Notes: generated from the sequence alone by a model not told the origin. DNA of 64,000 nucleotides from Mayamaea pseudoterrestris (GCA_027923505.1 BROI01000010.1:62001-126000), one strand, 5' to 3'; positions 39,001 through 49,251 are shown, numbered from the stretch's first letter. Program-made: numbers and translations.

Positions 39001-39056
39001 TTCAACCGAAATCATCACCCACACCAACTACACGTCCACGAGAAGAAATCACGTAG
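33006..39056 (+). CDS. LINE ORF2 polyprotein: APE endonuclease, reverse transcriptase, RNase H, zinc finger
   Basis: Target-primed reverse transcription enzyme. The first in-frame ATG is 33006 (2016 aa), but the frame is open without ATG back to 32364; a GTG at 32874 would give 2060 aa. Numbered from 32874, an N/Q/T/P-rich leader is followed by an APE-type endonuclease at about 137-400 (NVNGLG, E171 in GIAETN, D318/N320 in MMDANEP, SDH at 393-395). RT spans about 790-1100: HDAQACYDR (D891, D897), GIGQGTGDGPTQW near 953, and FVDD with D1004/D1005. RNase H spans about 1535-1700: D1542, E1585, D1619, H1665/H1669 and D1688 in VTADRLA. A C-x2-C-x7-H-x3-C finger (C1820, C1823, H1831, C1835) resembles the zinc finger that follows RT in many LINEs. 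All core catalytic residues are present. GQGTGDGPTQ is an unusual motif B form. The protein is long for a LINE ORF2 (usually about 1000-1500 aa). Confidence 0.92.
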   Translation: MTTASIQQSPHQVPPALHNRIKHNTRQVINQATIQAENQPVSATHAPFQASTSKSNQVHVPLTQQHLSAHHITSINCPFGDSIHETKGASTRVYFQNVNGLGQDQHKWPLVIDAMQSLECDIVGIAETNVTWTKALHAQAKLDLARAVGQSYFVSSSSRMKPLSGTYQPGGTALGILSKWQSRCTRTSRDSHGMGRWSNAFIQGKHSTGINIFTVYRVNDSSNNGIMTAWSQQHMLLTEVKRSSENPRTAVLHDLGNELSKSTNSGHGVIVMMDANEPFLKPNGSPSLLAEWARRHGLIDAHEAMYPGARDTATYNRGSKKIDYIFVSNDLRPHIVKAGMTAFHDVLISDHRGLFVDMALSEYLRGDPAHDEAIPTRLLQSTRPSDVRKYQLTLYKTLQDTNIPARLEELLASDELSPTQWQALETIDDELTNAIIAAEATLKRKTHSFSMALVQANLLWLIWRTQLTAIRTGRDMKQQITSWIERLQHPLRADEVTSATKTTAQTQLRLAQKQLRQVKRNARELRQKYLQERADAAAITGTGTPEQILRAIQHAEACKATFQIIGRTFKAQQRSKLTHILIPKGMSPADYPYDPASVMEWESIYDDDLIQEYLKARNMNHFAQAHGTPFTVNPLHSALGAAADTRSAQQILLGILPEELQQLPREVLDILSECRRKLPSRTWNYTTDDYQNGIKHWRESTATYGHRHLGTYKALFAPDGQPLLDKDEMTLGQHIAGTLLQVMNLAITAGRPLRRWKNALNVILEKIPGKPFLHKLRIIHLFDAEYQLFLKELAWSTNRMAETRGLLGNKQYGSRVGLSSERLLLATSLTHDYINSVRLNAGLANHDAQACYDRMVPRMIALVNQTFGCPPAAVTLHADALENMKYTIKTPAGVSSTSAYSSTSSHALYGIGQGTGDGPTQWALISVILGNILERQGQGLTMTDPARTEIVRRILQMFVDDGDTFTSGTTRDTTVPELLELLRSDAQLWTNLLNASGGRLELSKCFFAIAAWSFDDWGIATPLPATALSGETSINQGGKSTAVPLQDCTKGYKTLGQYQAIVGEPVEESERLQKKVADNIARLYNCGLTRDQTHTVLRQVLMPGLTYGLGTSPLSQKSLQSLQKSAIHAFLPTLGVNRHMPREIVYGPRAFGGLGIPDLPTEAGVASIQLTLQHLRDPTSDEGNMLRICLRQRQLESGIQAPLLEKPTSSVPYLAAGWVPRLRQFLSAHDLTIWIPSEPHGILLRDNDIFLMDRFRSYTDDATLLSRLNACRLFLRIQRLSEITTADGMSFDTNVLSITPQRYPSYLEWPQQALPGANAWKLFRKHLIKAFGKSGMLSSGTALQVPLEHWNVPIEDMDLAWRTAIHPVTRILYRKQENGWTAHAHKHSARQGRRRTRQTQILWVYPTSSNSHTTTLPIGCIPTSVEYLHDDFCIVKPRHHLHPVVNQIRASLDFQSYLQALGENAWDHPLLFYTKVFIPDSELSALLRAETEFLHCSDGGAKDGYGSFGWALAVKKTQTIIAQGQGPAYGDCEHMHSFRSEAFGGTSAAQFMTHALTYFNIALEERVFSWTWLCDNSGLIKRLTSLQNPMTTTALHTRSDADICVALDAATTEIPNRQFQHVKGHQDSKNSQLTFEESLNVTADRLATEFYMTKIAPPYAAGDYKYLQRFETVPPMPYCGAQLINVHNPKAPRYITSQLGRTIRDAALTPDMRAYMIRKYHGWTEQTPEQINWLAYSKAQAAIPWTHYTQIVKLANNWADTGYRHKIFDKQAPDQCAHCGIIEDSFHILHCHMHSTLKISYLRQLHKMFETHRICPHIQSAITNSLRGKLGLDLEPALWHDEPLAAAVKEQEGIGWTRFILGHTSNRWMHLQATHEATLPPLKHPVKAETWIIAMIRLGWWYTREAWHQRNKFIHESTNAEDSLAHTILLAQVERAYASKHTLPRLSQQYFSTPLEVKQTEHSKELREWLTYVGRLLRHEKQHSANRQKKGLRDIRSFFQPKSSPTPTTRPREEIT

Positions 39057-39237
39057 CCCCTATGACAAAAACATCACACACAATCACTCACGTTAGCACA
39101 ATGGTAAGTATCCATGAACGACAATAAATATAATGGCCAGGCGGGCGACTGTGGGTCTATTTGGATAGCTCCAACTACATGTTGGAGAGTCCCTCTGAGA
39201 TAGCAGTATAACAATAAACGTTTCGTTATTATTATTA
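39057..39237 (+). other. LINE 3' UTR with two hairpins and a TTA-repeat tail
   Basis: Hairpin 1 has CTCCAAC (39169-39175) pairing with GTTGGAG (39181-39187) around TACAT. Hairpin 2 has AATAAACG (39213-39220) pairing, with one bulge, to CGTTATT (39224-39230). The element ends TTATTATTATTAA, a microsatellite tail in place of poly(A), as in I-type LINEs. In some LINEs such 3' hairpins are what the element's own RT recognises; that role is inferred here. Confidence 0.6.
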
Positions 39238-42200
39238 ACAAGACATACCTCCTTGGTGAATTTGTTTTGCGCATCAGCCTCCTGCTTGCCTTTTGCCTTC
39301 AGGTCAGCAGCTTCAGTTAGCAGGTACTATGTGACTGCCTACCCTAGCAGTGGCAAACATCAGATCCCCACAATCTCTTTGTAAACTGGCTTGGGGCATG
39401 ATCCAAGGTCACAAATGGATATTGTATAGTGCATTCACTTTGTGCATTTGCCTCCTGCATGTTGCCTGCTTCCAGATCCGCAGAAGTTGCTGGTATGTAC
39501 TACCCAACTGCCGAACACCAACCTAGCAGTGGCAAACATGAAGTGCCCACACACTCTATGCGTACAGCCACTGTGCATGATCCGAGGGCACAAGACATAC
39601 CTCCTTGGTGAATTTGTTTTGCGCATCAGCCTCCTGCTTGCCTTTTGCCTTCAGGTCAGCAGCTTCAGTTAGCAGGTACTATGTGACTGCCTACCCTAGC
39701 AGTGGCAAACATCAGATCCCCACAATCTCTTTGTAAACTGGCTTGGGGCATGATCCAAGGTCACAAATGGATATTGTATAGTGCATTCACTTTGTGCATT
39801 TGCCTCCTGCATGTTGCCTGCTTCCAGATCCGCAGAAGTTGCTGGTATGTACTACCCAACTGCCGAACACCAACCTAGCAGTGGCAAACATGAAGTGCCC
39901 ACACACTCTATGCGTACAGCCACTGTGCATGATCCGAGGGCACAAGACATACCTCCTTGGTGAATTTGTTTTGCGCATCAGCCTCCTGCTTGCCTTTTGC
40001 CTTCAGGTCAGCAGCTTCAGTTAGCAGGTACTATGTGACTGCCTACCCTAGCAGTGGCAAACATCAGATCCCCACAATCTCTTTGTAAACTGGCTTGGGG
40101 CATGATCCAAGGTCACAAATGGATATTGTATAGTGCATTCACTTTGTGCATTTGCCTCCTGCATGTTGCCTGCTTCCAGATCCGCAGAAGTTGCTGGTAT
40201 GTACTACCCAACTGCCGAACACCAACCTAGCAGTGGCAAACATGAAGTGCCCACACACTCTATGCGTACAGCCACTGTGCATGATCCAAGGGCACAAGAC
40301 ATACCTCCTTGGTGAATTTGTTTTGCGCATCAGCCTCCTGCTTGCCTTTTGCCTTCAGGTCAGCAGCTTCAGTTAGCAGGTACTATGTGACTGCCTACCC
40401 TAGCAGTGGCAAACATCAGATCCCCACAATCTCTTTGTAAACTGGCTTGGGGCATGATCCAAGGTCACAAATGGATATTGTATAGTGCATTCACTTTGTG
40501 CATTTGCCTCCTGCATGTTGCCTGCTTCCAGATCCGCAGAAGTTGCTGGTATGTACTACCCAACTGCCGAACACCAACCTAGCAGTGGCAAACATGAAGT
40601 GCCCACACACTCTATGCGTACAGCCACTGTGCATGATCCGAGGGCACAAGACATACCTCCTTGGTGAATTTGTTTTGCGCATCAGCCTCCTGCTTGCCTT
40701 TTGCCTTCAGGTCAGCAGCTTCAGTTAGCAGGTACTATGTGACTGCCTACCCTAGCAGTGGCAAACATCAGATCCCCACAATCTCTTTGTAAACTGGCTT
40801 GGGGCATGATCCAAGGTCACAAATGGATATTGTATAGTGCATTCACTTTGTGCATTTGCCTCCTGCATGTTGCCTGCTTCCAGATCCGCAGAAGTTGCTG
40901 GTATGTACTACCCAACTGCCGAACACCAACCTAGCAGTGGCAAACATGAAGTGCCCACACACTCTATGCGTACAGCCACTGTGCATGATCCGAAGGCACA
41001 AGACATACCTCCTTGGTGAATTTGTTTTGCGCATCAGCCTCCTGCTTGCCTTTTGCCTTCAGGTCAGCAGCTTCAGTTAGCAGGTACTATGTGACTGCCT
41101 ACCCTAGCAGTGGCAAACATCAGATCCCCACAATCTCTTTGTAAACTGGCTTGGGGCATGATCCAAGGTCACAAATGGATATTGTATAGTGCATTCACTT
41201 TGTGCATTTGCCTCCTGCATGTTGCCTGCTTCCAGATCCGCAGAAGTTGCTGGTATGTACTACCCAACTGCCGAACACCAACCTAGCAGTGGCAAACATG
41301 AAGTGCCCACACACTCTATGCGTACAGCCACTGTGCATGATCCGAGGGCACAAGACATACCTCCTTGGTGAATTTGTTTTGCGCATCAGCCTCCTGCTTG
41401 CCTTTTGCCTTCAGGTCAGCAGCTTCAGTTAGCAGGTACTATGTGACTGCCTACCCTAGCAGTGGCAAACATCAGATCCCCACAATCTCTTTGTAAACTG
41501 GCTTGGGGCATGATCCAAGGTCACAAATGGATATTGTATAGTGCATTCACTTTGTGCATTTGCCTCCTGCATGTTGCCTGCTTCCAGATCCGCAGAAGTT
41601 GCTGGTATGTACTACCCAACTGCCGAACACCAACCTAGCAGTGGCAAACATGAAGTGCCCACACACTCTATGCGTACAGCCACTGTGCATGATCCGAGGG
41701 CACAAGACATACCTCCTTGGTGAATTTGTTTTGCGCATCAGCCTCCTGCTTGCCTTTTGCCTTCAGGTCAGCAGCTTCAGTTAGCAGGTACTATGTGACT
41801 GCCTACCCTAGCAGTGGCAAACATCAGATCCCCACAATCTCTTTGTAAACTGGCTTGGGGCATGATCCAAGGTCACAAATGGATATTGTATAGTGCATTC
41901 ACTTTGTGCATTTGCCTCCTGCATGTTGCCTGCTTCCAGATCCGCAGAAGTTGCTGGTATGTACTACCCAACTGCCGAACACCAACCTAGCAGTGGCAAA
42001 CATGAAGTGCCCACACACTCTATGCGTACAGCCACTGTGCATGATCCGAGGGCACAAGACATACCTCCTTGGTGAATTTGTTTTGCGCATCAGCCTCCTG
42101 CTTGCCTTTTGCCTTCAGGTCAGCAGCTTCAGTTAGCAGGTACTATGTGACTGCCTACCCTAGCAGTGGCAAACATCAGATCCCCACAATCTCTTTGTAA

Positions 42201-45200
42201 ACTGGCTTGGGGCATGATCCAAGGTCACAAATGGATATTGTATAGTGCATTCACTTTGTGCATTTGCCTCCTGCATGTTGCCTGCTTCCAGATCCGCAGA
42301 AGTTGCTGGTATGTACTACCCAACTGCCGAACACCAACCTAGCAGTGGCAAACATGAAGTGCCCACACACTCTATGCGTACAGCCACTGTGCATGATCCG
42401 AGGGCACAAGACATACCTCCTTGGTGAATTTGTTTTGCGCATCAGCCTCCTGCTTGCCTTTTGCCTTCAGGTCAGCAGCTTCAGTTAGCAGGTACTATGT
42501 GACTGCCTACCCTAGCAGTGGCAAACATCAGATCCCCACAATCTCTTTGTAAACTGGCTTGGGGCATGATCCAAGGTCACAAATGGATATTGTATAGTGC
42601 ATTCACTTTGTGCATTTGCCTCCTGCATGTTGCCTGCTTCCAGATCCGCAGAAGTTGCTGGTATGTACTACCCAACTGCCGAACACCAACCTAGCAGTGG
42701 CAAACATGAAGTGCCCACACACTCTATGCGTACAGCCACTGTGCATGATCCGAGGGCACAAGACATACCTCCTTGGTGAATTTGTTTTGCGCATCAGCCT
42801 CCTGCTTGCCTTTTGCCTTCAGGTCAGCAGCTTCAGTTAGCAGGTACTATGTGACTGCCTACCCTAGCAGTGGCAAACATCAGATCCCCACAATCTCTTT
42901 GTAAACTGGCTTGGGGCATGATCCAAGGTCACAAATGGATATTGTATAGTGCATTCACTTTGTGCATTTGCCTCCTGCATGTTGCCTGCTTCCAGATCCG
43001 CAGAAGTTGCTGGTATGTACTACCCAACTGCCGAACACCAACCTAGCAGTGGCAAACATGAAGTGCCCACACACTCTATGCGTACAGCCACTGTGCATGA
43101 TCCGAGGGCACAAGACATACCTCCTTGGTGAATTTGTTTTGCGCATCAGCCTCCTGCTTGCCTTTTGCCTTCAGGTCAGCAGCTTCAGTTAGCAGGTACT
43201 ATGTGACTGCCTACCCTAGCAGTGGCAAACATCAGATCCCCACAATCTCTTTGTAAACTGGCTTGGGGCATGATCCAAGGTCACAAATGGATATTGTATA
43301 GTGCATTCACTTTGTGCATTTGCCTCCTGCATGTTGCCTGCTTCCAGATCCGCAGAAGTTGCTGGTATGTACTACCCAACTGCCGAACACCAACCTAGCA
43401 GTGGCAAACATGAAGTGCCCACACACTCTATGCGTACAGCCACTGTGCATGATCCGAGGGCACAAGACATACCTCCTTGGTGAATTTGTTTTGCGCATCA
43501 GCCTCCTGCTTGCCTTTTGCCTTCAGGTCAGCAGCTTCAGTTAGCAGGTACTATGTGACTGCCTACCCTAGCAGTGGCAAACATCAGATCCCCACAATCT
43601 CTTTGTAAACTGGCTTGGGGCATGATCCAAGGTCACAAATGGATATTGTATAGTGCATTCACTTTGTGCATTTGCCTCCTGCATGTTGCCTGCTTCCAGA
43701 TCCGCAGAAGTTGCTGGTATGTACTACCCAACTGCCGAACACCAACCTAGCAGTGGCAAACATGAAGTGCCCACACACTCTATGCGTACAGCCACTGTGC
43801 ATGATCCAAGGGCACAAGACATACCTCCTTGGTGAATTTGTTTTGCGCATCAGCCTCCTGCTTGCCTTTTGCCTTCAGGTCAGCAGCTTCAGTTAGCAGG
43901 TACTATGTGACTGCCTACCCTAGCAGTGGCAAACATCAGATCCCCACAATCTCTTTGTAAACTGGCTTGGGGCATGATCCAAGGTCACAAATGGATATTG
44001 TATAGTGCATTCACTTTGTGCATTTGCCTCCTGCATGTTGCCTGCTTCCAGATCCGCAGAAGTTGCTGGTATGTACTACCCAACTGCCGAACACCAACCT
44101 AGCAGTGGCAAACATGAAGTGCCCACACACTCTATGCGTACAGCCACTGTGCATGATCCGAGGGCACAAGACATACCTCCTTGGTGAATTTGTTTTGCGC
44201 ATCAGCCTCCTGCTTGCCTTTTGCCTTCAGGTCAGCAGCTTCAGTTAGCAGGTACTATGTGACTGCCTACCCTAGCAGTGGCAAACATCAGATCCCCACA
44301 ATCTCTTTGTAAACTGGCTTGGGGCATGATCCAAGGTCACAAATGGATATTGTATAGTGCATTCACTTTGTGCATTTGCCTCCTGCATGTTGCCTGCTTC
44401 CAGATCCGCAGAAGTTGCTGGTATGTACTACCCAACTGCCGAACACCAACCTAGCAGTGGCAAACATGAAGTGCCCACACACTCTATGCGTACAGCCACT
44501 GTGCATGATCCGAGGGCACAAGACATACCTCCTTGGTGAATTTGTTTTGCGCATCAGCCTCCTGCTTGCCTTTTGCCTTCAGGTCAGCAGCTTCAGTTAG
44601 CAGGTACTATGTGACTGCCTACCCTAGCAGTGGCAAACATCAGATCCCCACAATCTCTTTGTAAACTGGCTTGGGGCATGATCCAAGGTCACAAATGGAT
44701 ATTGTATAGTGCATTCACTTTGTGCATTTGCCTCCTGCATGTTGCCTGCTTCCAGATCCGCAGAAGTTGCTGGTATGTACTACCCAACTGCCGAACACCA
44801 ACCTAGCAGTGGCAAACATGAAGTGCCCACACACTCTATGCGTACAGCCACTGTGCATGATCCGAGGGCACAAGACATACCTCCTTGGTGAATTTGTTTT
44901 GCGCATCAGCCTCCTGCTTGCCTTTTGCCTTCAGGTCAGCAGCTTCAGTTAGCAGGTACTATGTGACTGCCTACCCTAGCAGTGGCAAACATCAGATCCC
45001 CACAATCTCTTTGTAAACTGGCTTGGGGCATGATCCAAGGTCACAAATGGATATTGTATAGTGCATTCACTTTGTGCATTTGCCTCCTGCATGTTGCCTG
45101 CTTCCAGATCCGCAGAAGTTGCTGGTATGTACTACCCAACTGCCGAACACCAACCTAGCAGTGGCAAACATGAAGTGCCCACACACTCTATGCGTACAGC

Positions 45201-46910
45201 CACTGTGCATGATCCGAGGGCACAAGACATACCTCCTTGGTGAATTTGTTTTGCGCATCAGCCTCCTGCTTGCCTTTTGCCTTCAGGTCAGCAGCTTCAG
45301 TTAGCAGGTACTATGTGACTGCCTACCCTAGCAGTGGCAAACATCAGATCCCCACAATCTCTTTGTAAACTGGCTTGGGGCATGATCCAAGGTCACAAAT
45401 GGATATTGTATAGTGCATTCACTTTGTGCATTTGCCTCCTGCATGTTGCCTGCTTCCAGATCCGCAGAAGTTGCTGGTATGTACTACCCAACTGCCGAAC
45501 ACCAACCTAGCAGTGGCAAACATGAAGTGCCCACACACTCTATGCGTACAGCCACTGTGCATGATCCGAGGGCACAAGACATACCTCCTTGGTGAATTTG
45601 TTTTGCGCATCAGCCTCCTGCTTGCCTTTTGCCTTCAGGTCAGCAGCTTCAGTTAGCAGGTACTATGTGACTGCCTACCCTAGCAGTGGCAAACATCAGA
45701 TCCCCACAATCTCTTTGTAAACTGGCTTGGGGCATGATCCAAGGTCACAAATGGATATTGTATAGTGCATTCACTTTGTGCATTTGCCTCCTGCATGTTG
45801 CCTGCTTCCAGATCCGCAGAAGTTGCTGGTATGTACTACCCAACTGCCGAACACCAACCTAGCAGTGGCAAACATGAAGTGCCCACACACTCTATGCGTA
45901 CAGCCACTGTGCATGATCCGAGGGCACAAGACATACCTCCTTGGTGAATTTGTTTTGCGCATCAGCCTCCTGCTTGCCTTTTGCCTTCAGGTCAGCAGCT
46001 TCAGTTAGCAGGTACTATGTGACTGCCTACCCTAGCAGTGGCAAACATCAGATCCCCACAATCTCTTTGTAAACTGGCTTGGGGCATGATCCAAGGTCAC
46101 AAATGGATATTGTATAGTGCATTCACTTTGTGCATTTGCCTCCTGCATGTTGCCTGCTTCCAGATCCGCAGAAGTTGCTGGTATGTACTACCCAACTGCC
46201 GAACACCAACCTAGCAGTGGCAAACATGAAGTGCCCACACACTCTATGCGTACAGCCACTGTGCATGATCCGAGGGCACAAGACATACCTCCTTGGTGAA
46301 TTTGTTTTGCGCATCAGCCTCCTGCTTGCCTTTTGCCTTCAGGTCAGCAGCTTCAGTTAGCAGGTACTATGTGACTGCCTACCCTAGCAGTGGCAAACAT
46401 CAGATCCCCACAATCTCTTTGTAAACTGGCTTGGGGCATGATCCAAGGTCACAAATGGATATTGTATAGTGCATTCACTTTGTGCATTTGCCTCCTGCAT
46501 GTTGCCTGCTTCCAGATCCGCAGAAGTTGCTGGTATGTACTACCCAACTGCCGAACACCAACCTAGCAGTGGCAAACATGAAGTGCCCACACACTCTATG
46601 CGTACAGCCACTGTGCATGATCCGAGGGCACAAGACATACCTCCTTGGTGAATTTGTTTTGCGCATCAGCCTCCTGCTTGCCTTTTGCCTTCAGGTCAGC
46701 AGCTTCAGTTAGCAGGTACTATGTGACTGCCTACCCTAGCAGTGGCAAACATCAGATCCCCACAATCTCTTTGTAAACTGGCTTGGGGCATGATCCAAGG
46801 TCACAAATGGATATTGTATAGTGCATTCACTTTGTGCATTTGCCTCCTGCATGTTCGCCTGCTTCCAGATCCGCAGAAGTTGCTGGTATGTACTACCCAA
46901 CTGCCGAAAC
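39238..46910. repeat. Satellite C, block 3 (about 22 nearly identical 352-bp copies)
   Basis: Units repeat at exactly 352 bp from the LINE tail to the Copia LTR. Across about 7.7 kb I find only three substitutions in one short stretch of the unit (ATCCAAGGG near 40286 and 43806; ATCCGAAGG near 40990), apart from the very last copy. This is far more uniform than blocks 1 and 2. The last copy ends at CTGCCGAA, against a truncated LTR. The 60-85-codon open frames repeat identically in each unit and are not genes. Confidence 0.97.
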
Positions 46911-47287
46911 ACGGCTGCAACGATTCCTCACCCTCTGTAGTCGGTTTCCAAGTGAGCGGGATGATAAGTCCTTTACCTTGGTTTATCCTACAGGGGTCTT
47001 ATCCTACAAAACGCTAGTTGATTAAGCAGTTCTCTAGAAAGTGAGTTGATTTACGATCGGTCGAGAAAGAGCGATTGATCAGATGGCTCTTTCAAGACCA
47101 TTCACGATAGTGAATACTAATCTTGTTTAATCGTGCCTGCGGCTGGCACACATGCAATATTTCAATGACGTAGTTGTGAGTAGATGTCTTTTCTGGTACC
47201 GCAACGGAGGTTCGAGTACTATGCTCGTGCGCCCCCGGCGACGTCTAGGTTCGCGTCAAGCGACTGGACTAGATCGTCATTGTGACA
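46911..47287 (-). repeat. 3' LTR of Copia element A (outer end missing)
   Basis: On the minus strand it starts TGTCACAATGACG directly after a polypurine tract (AAGGGGAG). It matches 53588-53944 at nearly every base. It lacks the final about 24 bases (the GTGTCA end) and abuts Satellite C. The estimated full LTR is about 400 bp. Confidence 0.9.
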
Positions 47288-49250
47288 CTCCCCTTGTTGG
47301 TGTTCCAGGACAGGTGTTAGCTCAATGAGCTCCCCTGGAGTCGGCTCCCCTTGAGGCAGTGACGGGTCCATAAGGTCTCCAGGATCCAAGGTTTCGCCAC
47401 GCCAGAACAGTAATGGTTTGAGTAGGGGCCATGCGTCGATGTAGGGTAGGTACTTGGTAAGCACGTCGGAAGCGTTTTCCTTGCCGGCAATCTTGACGAA
47501 CTTGATAATTCCGGCTGCTACACACCATCGGATACGGTGATATGCGAGGGCATTGTGGCGCTTGGTGAGTGTGGATGTAGGCCTTGTACACTGCGTGATG
47601 ACTGATTGGTTATCACCGAGTAGCCATGAAGAGGACTCGATGGGAACACCCATTGCCATGAGTGACGCGCGTATGCCTAGGATATGGTCGGTTGCAACGC
47701 GTCCGCTCATGAGTTCAGAGCCAAAGGTCGCGTGTTCGACGGTATCTTGAAGTTTGGCAAACCACTTGAACGGAGTCTGCTGAATGAAGTGAAGGATTCC
47801 AGTGCATGCTTTGCCGGTGACTTTGCAATGCATCAGGTTGGCATCTTTGAGGGTAGTAAGGCGAACTGTCTTGCCCTTTGGTTTCGGCCAGAGTGAAAGG
47901 TCCTCTTCCTTGGGGTTGTCGTAGATGGTTTGTTGCCAGTCATAGGTTGGTGAGTCGCCGAAGATGATTTCGTTCTGCAGCCACTGGGTGCGAAAGCGGA
48001 TGGCTGCCTTGGGAAACTTGCGAAGGTAGCCGCATACATGCTTGACTCGGTCGAGGTGTCCAATGCGAGGCTGTCCGCGGAAGCGTGACAGGCAGGCGGT
48101 GGCACTGCAGATATCAAATCGGCCAAGGGTGATCGCCCACTGAAGGGCTCCGACAAACGATTGGTAGATCTTGATGTCCGACTCCCCTAAAGGACGGTCT
48201 GGTCGAGTTCAGGGTGGTCGAGATGCGTGAGAGCCTTGGTGGTGGTCCGGTACTTGGAATGTGCTCGGTGTTGTGGAGGCTTGTGGCGTCCGAGAAAGTG
48301 TTCCCTTCCGATCCGCCCCTAGATGGTACTCTGGGCAACCGCCCGGCCCTTGAGCTTGAACTTGTACTTCAGTAGATTCCGTCAATCATGATTGCCATAA
48401 GGTCGTCGACGTAAGTGCAAATGTATTCGTAACAATGGCCAGCATCGTGAATCCAAACGTCTGGATCGGCGTACGAGGCTTTAAGCCTCCGCTCCGAGAT
48501 GGGCGCATCGCGAGCCTGTCGAATCGTGCCCGCTTGTGCGTAGGCCGTAAAGTGCTTTGTAGATGATGAGTGTGTGGCCTTCCAAGTCGCCAAACTCAGG
48601 CCCAGCGATGAAGTAAATCTTTTCTTTGGTTTTGGCATTTATATGGCCACCAATGGAGTGAGTCATTCAACCCCTCTACCTCGCCAGCGCTTCGATTTGG
48701 TAAGTTGAAACGGCGTATGAGTCTCGACAGGATTGTAATGCCACCAGCAACCATCTGAGCCTTGTGACGAAAGTCTTGCTTGCATTGGCCAGTAGGCGAT
48801 CTTTGATAGTTTCTCGGGAGGCGCGCATTCAATCCGAGATCAATGAAGGTGTGATTCGAACGCTTGACAGCTCTACCTTCTTCGCGTCGGTCATTTGTAT
48901 GCCAGGTGCTTCCTTGAGAACTTTCGGCTTACCTTTGACGGCCGAACTTGTGTCGAATGCTGCGTCGTTGCTTGGCTTGGTTTACGGTTCGACGGGCGAT
49001 ACGTGCGCGTCGGGCTGCGTCGCGTAGGAACTTCCAGCCTTTCTTGTTGAGTAGTCCGTTTGCCTCGGCGTAGCGAGCGCAGGAAATGATGTCGTCGCGT
49101 GCTAAAGCGTTCAATGGCTCCCAAGTCGTTGAGTTGTCTTCCCACACGACTTTGATGTTGTACATGGAGCCTTTCCATCCGTCGGATTGCTTTGTGAGTG
49201 GTCCTTCGTGCGATAGGATTGCTTTAAACGTCCAGTTGTGTTCAGGATCG
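47288..49250 (-). pseudogene. Copia element A: integrase tail, reverse transcriptase and RNase H region
   Basis: Recognisable parts are the post-integrase WEPL module, an RT fragment with the YVDD catalytic motif and upstream phrases such as YKALYGLRTSG-like text, and an RNase H end with LGDNQSVITQC, LTKRHNALAYH and NASDVLTKYLP. These are typical of Copia polyproteins. The region is broken in several places and is a fossil as it stands. It ends at the polypurine tract before the 3' LTR. Confidence 0.85.
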
Positions 49251-49251
49251 T

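Larger units (their letters stand above)
31655..39237 (+). mobile_element. LINE (non-LTR retrotransposon) with APE endonuclease, RT and RNase H, looks intact
   Basis: The element is about 7.6 kb and is inserted in Satellite C. It has a very short 5' leader, ORF1 (31699-32412), a long ORF2 whose frame is open from 32364 to 39056, and a 181-bp 3' UTR ending in a TTATTATTATTAA tail. The order endonuclease, RT, RNase H and a late C/H zinc finger fits the I-like supergroup of LINEs. The 5' edge is uncertain by about 10 bp, since the flanking satellite is degraded. The satellite resumes at ACAAGACATACC, but about 90-100 bp of the 352-bp unit are missing between the two flanks, so no clean target duplication is seen. 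No internal stop interrupts ORF2, so it is young or still functional. Confidence 0.9.

Noticed and set aside
39094-39104. TAGCACAATGG in the LINE 3' UTR looks like a tRNA A box
   Set aside because: No B box or cloverleaf follows at the right distance, so a tRNA or tRNA-derived SINE is not supported.
22487-46712. Recurrent 60-, 63- and 76-codon open frames every 352 bp in Satellite C
   Set aside because: They are fixed by the repeat itself and lie on both strands over the same DNA, with no domain or codon signal. Non-coding satellite is the simpler reading.
1-46910. CRISPR-like array
   Set aside because: Repeats are 169-352 bp and directly adjacent, with no unique spacers and no cas genes; the context is eukaryotic.
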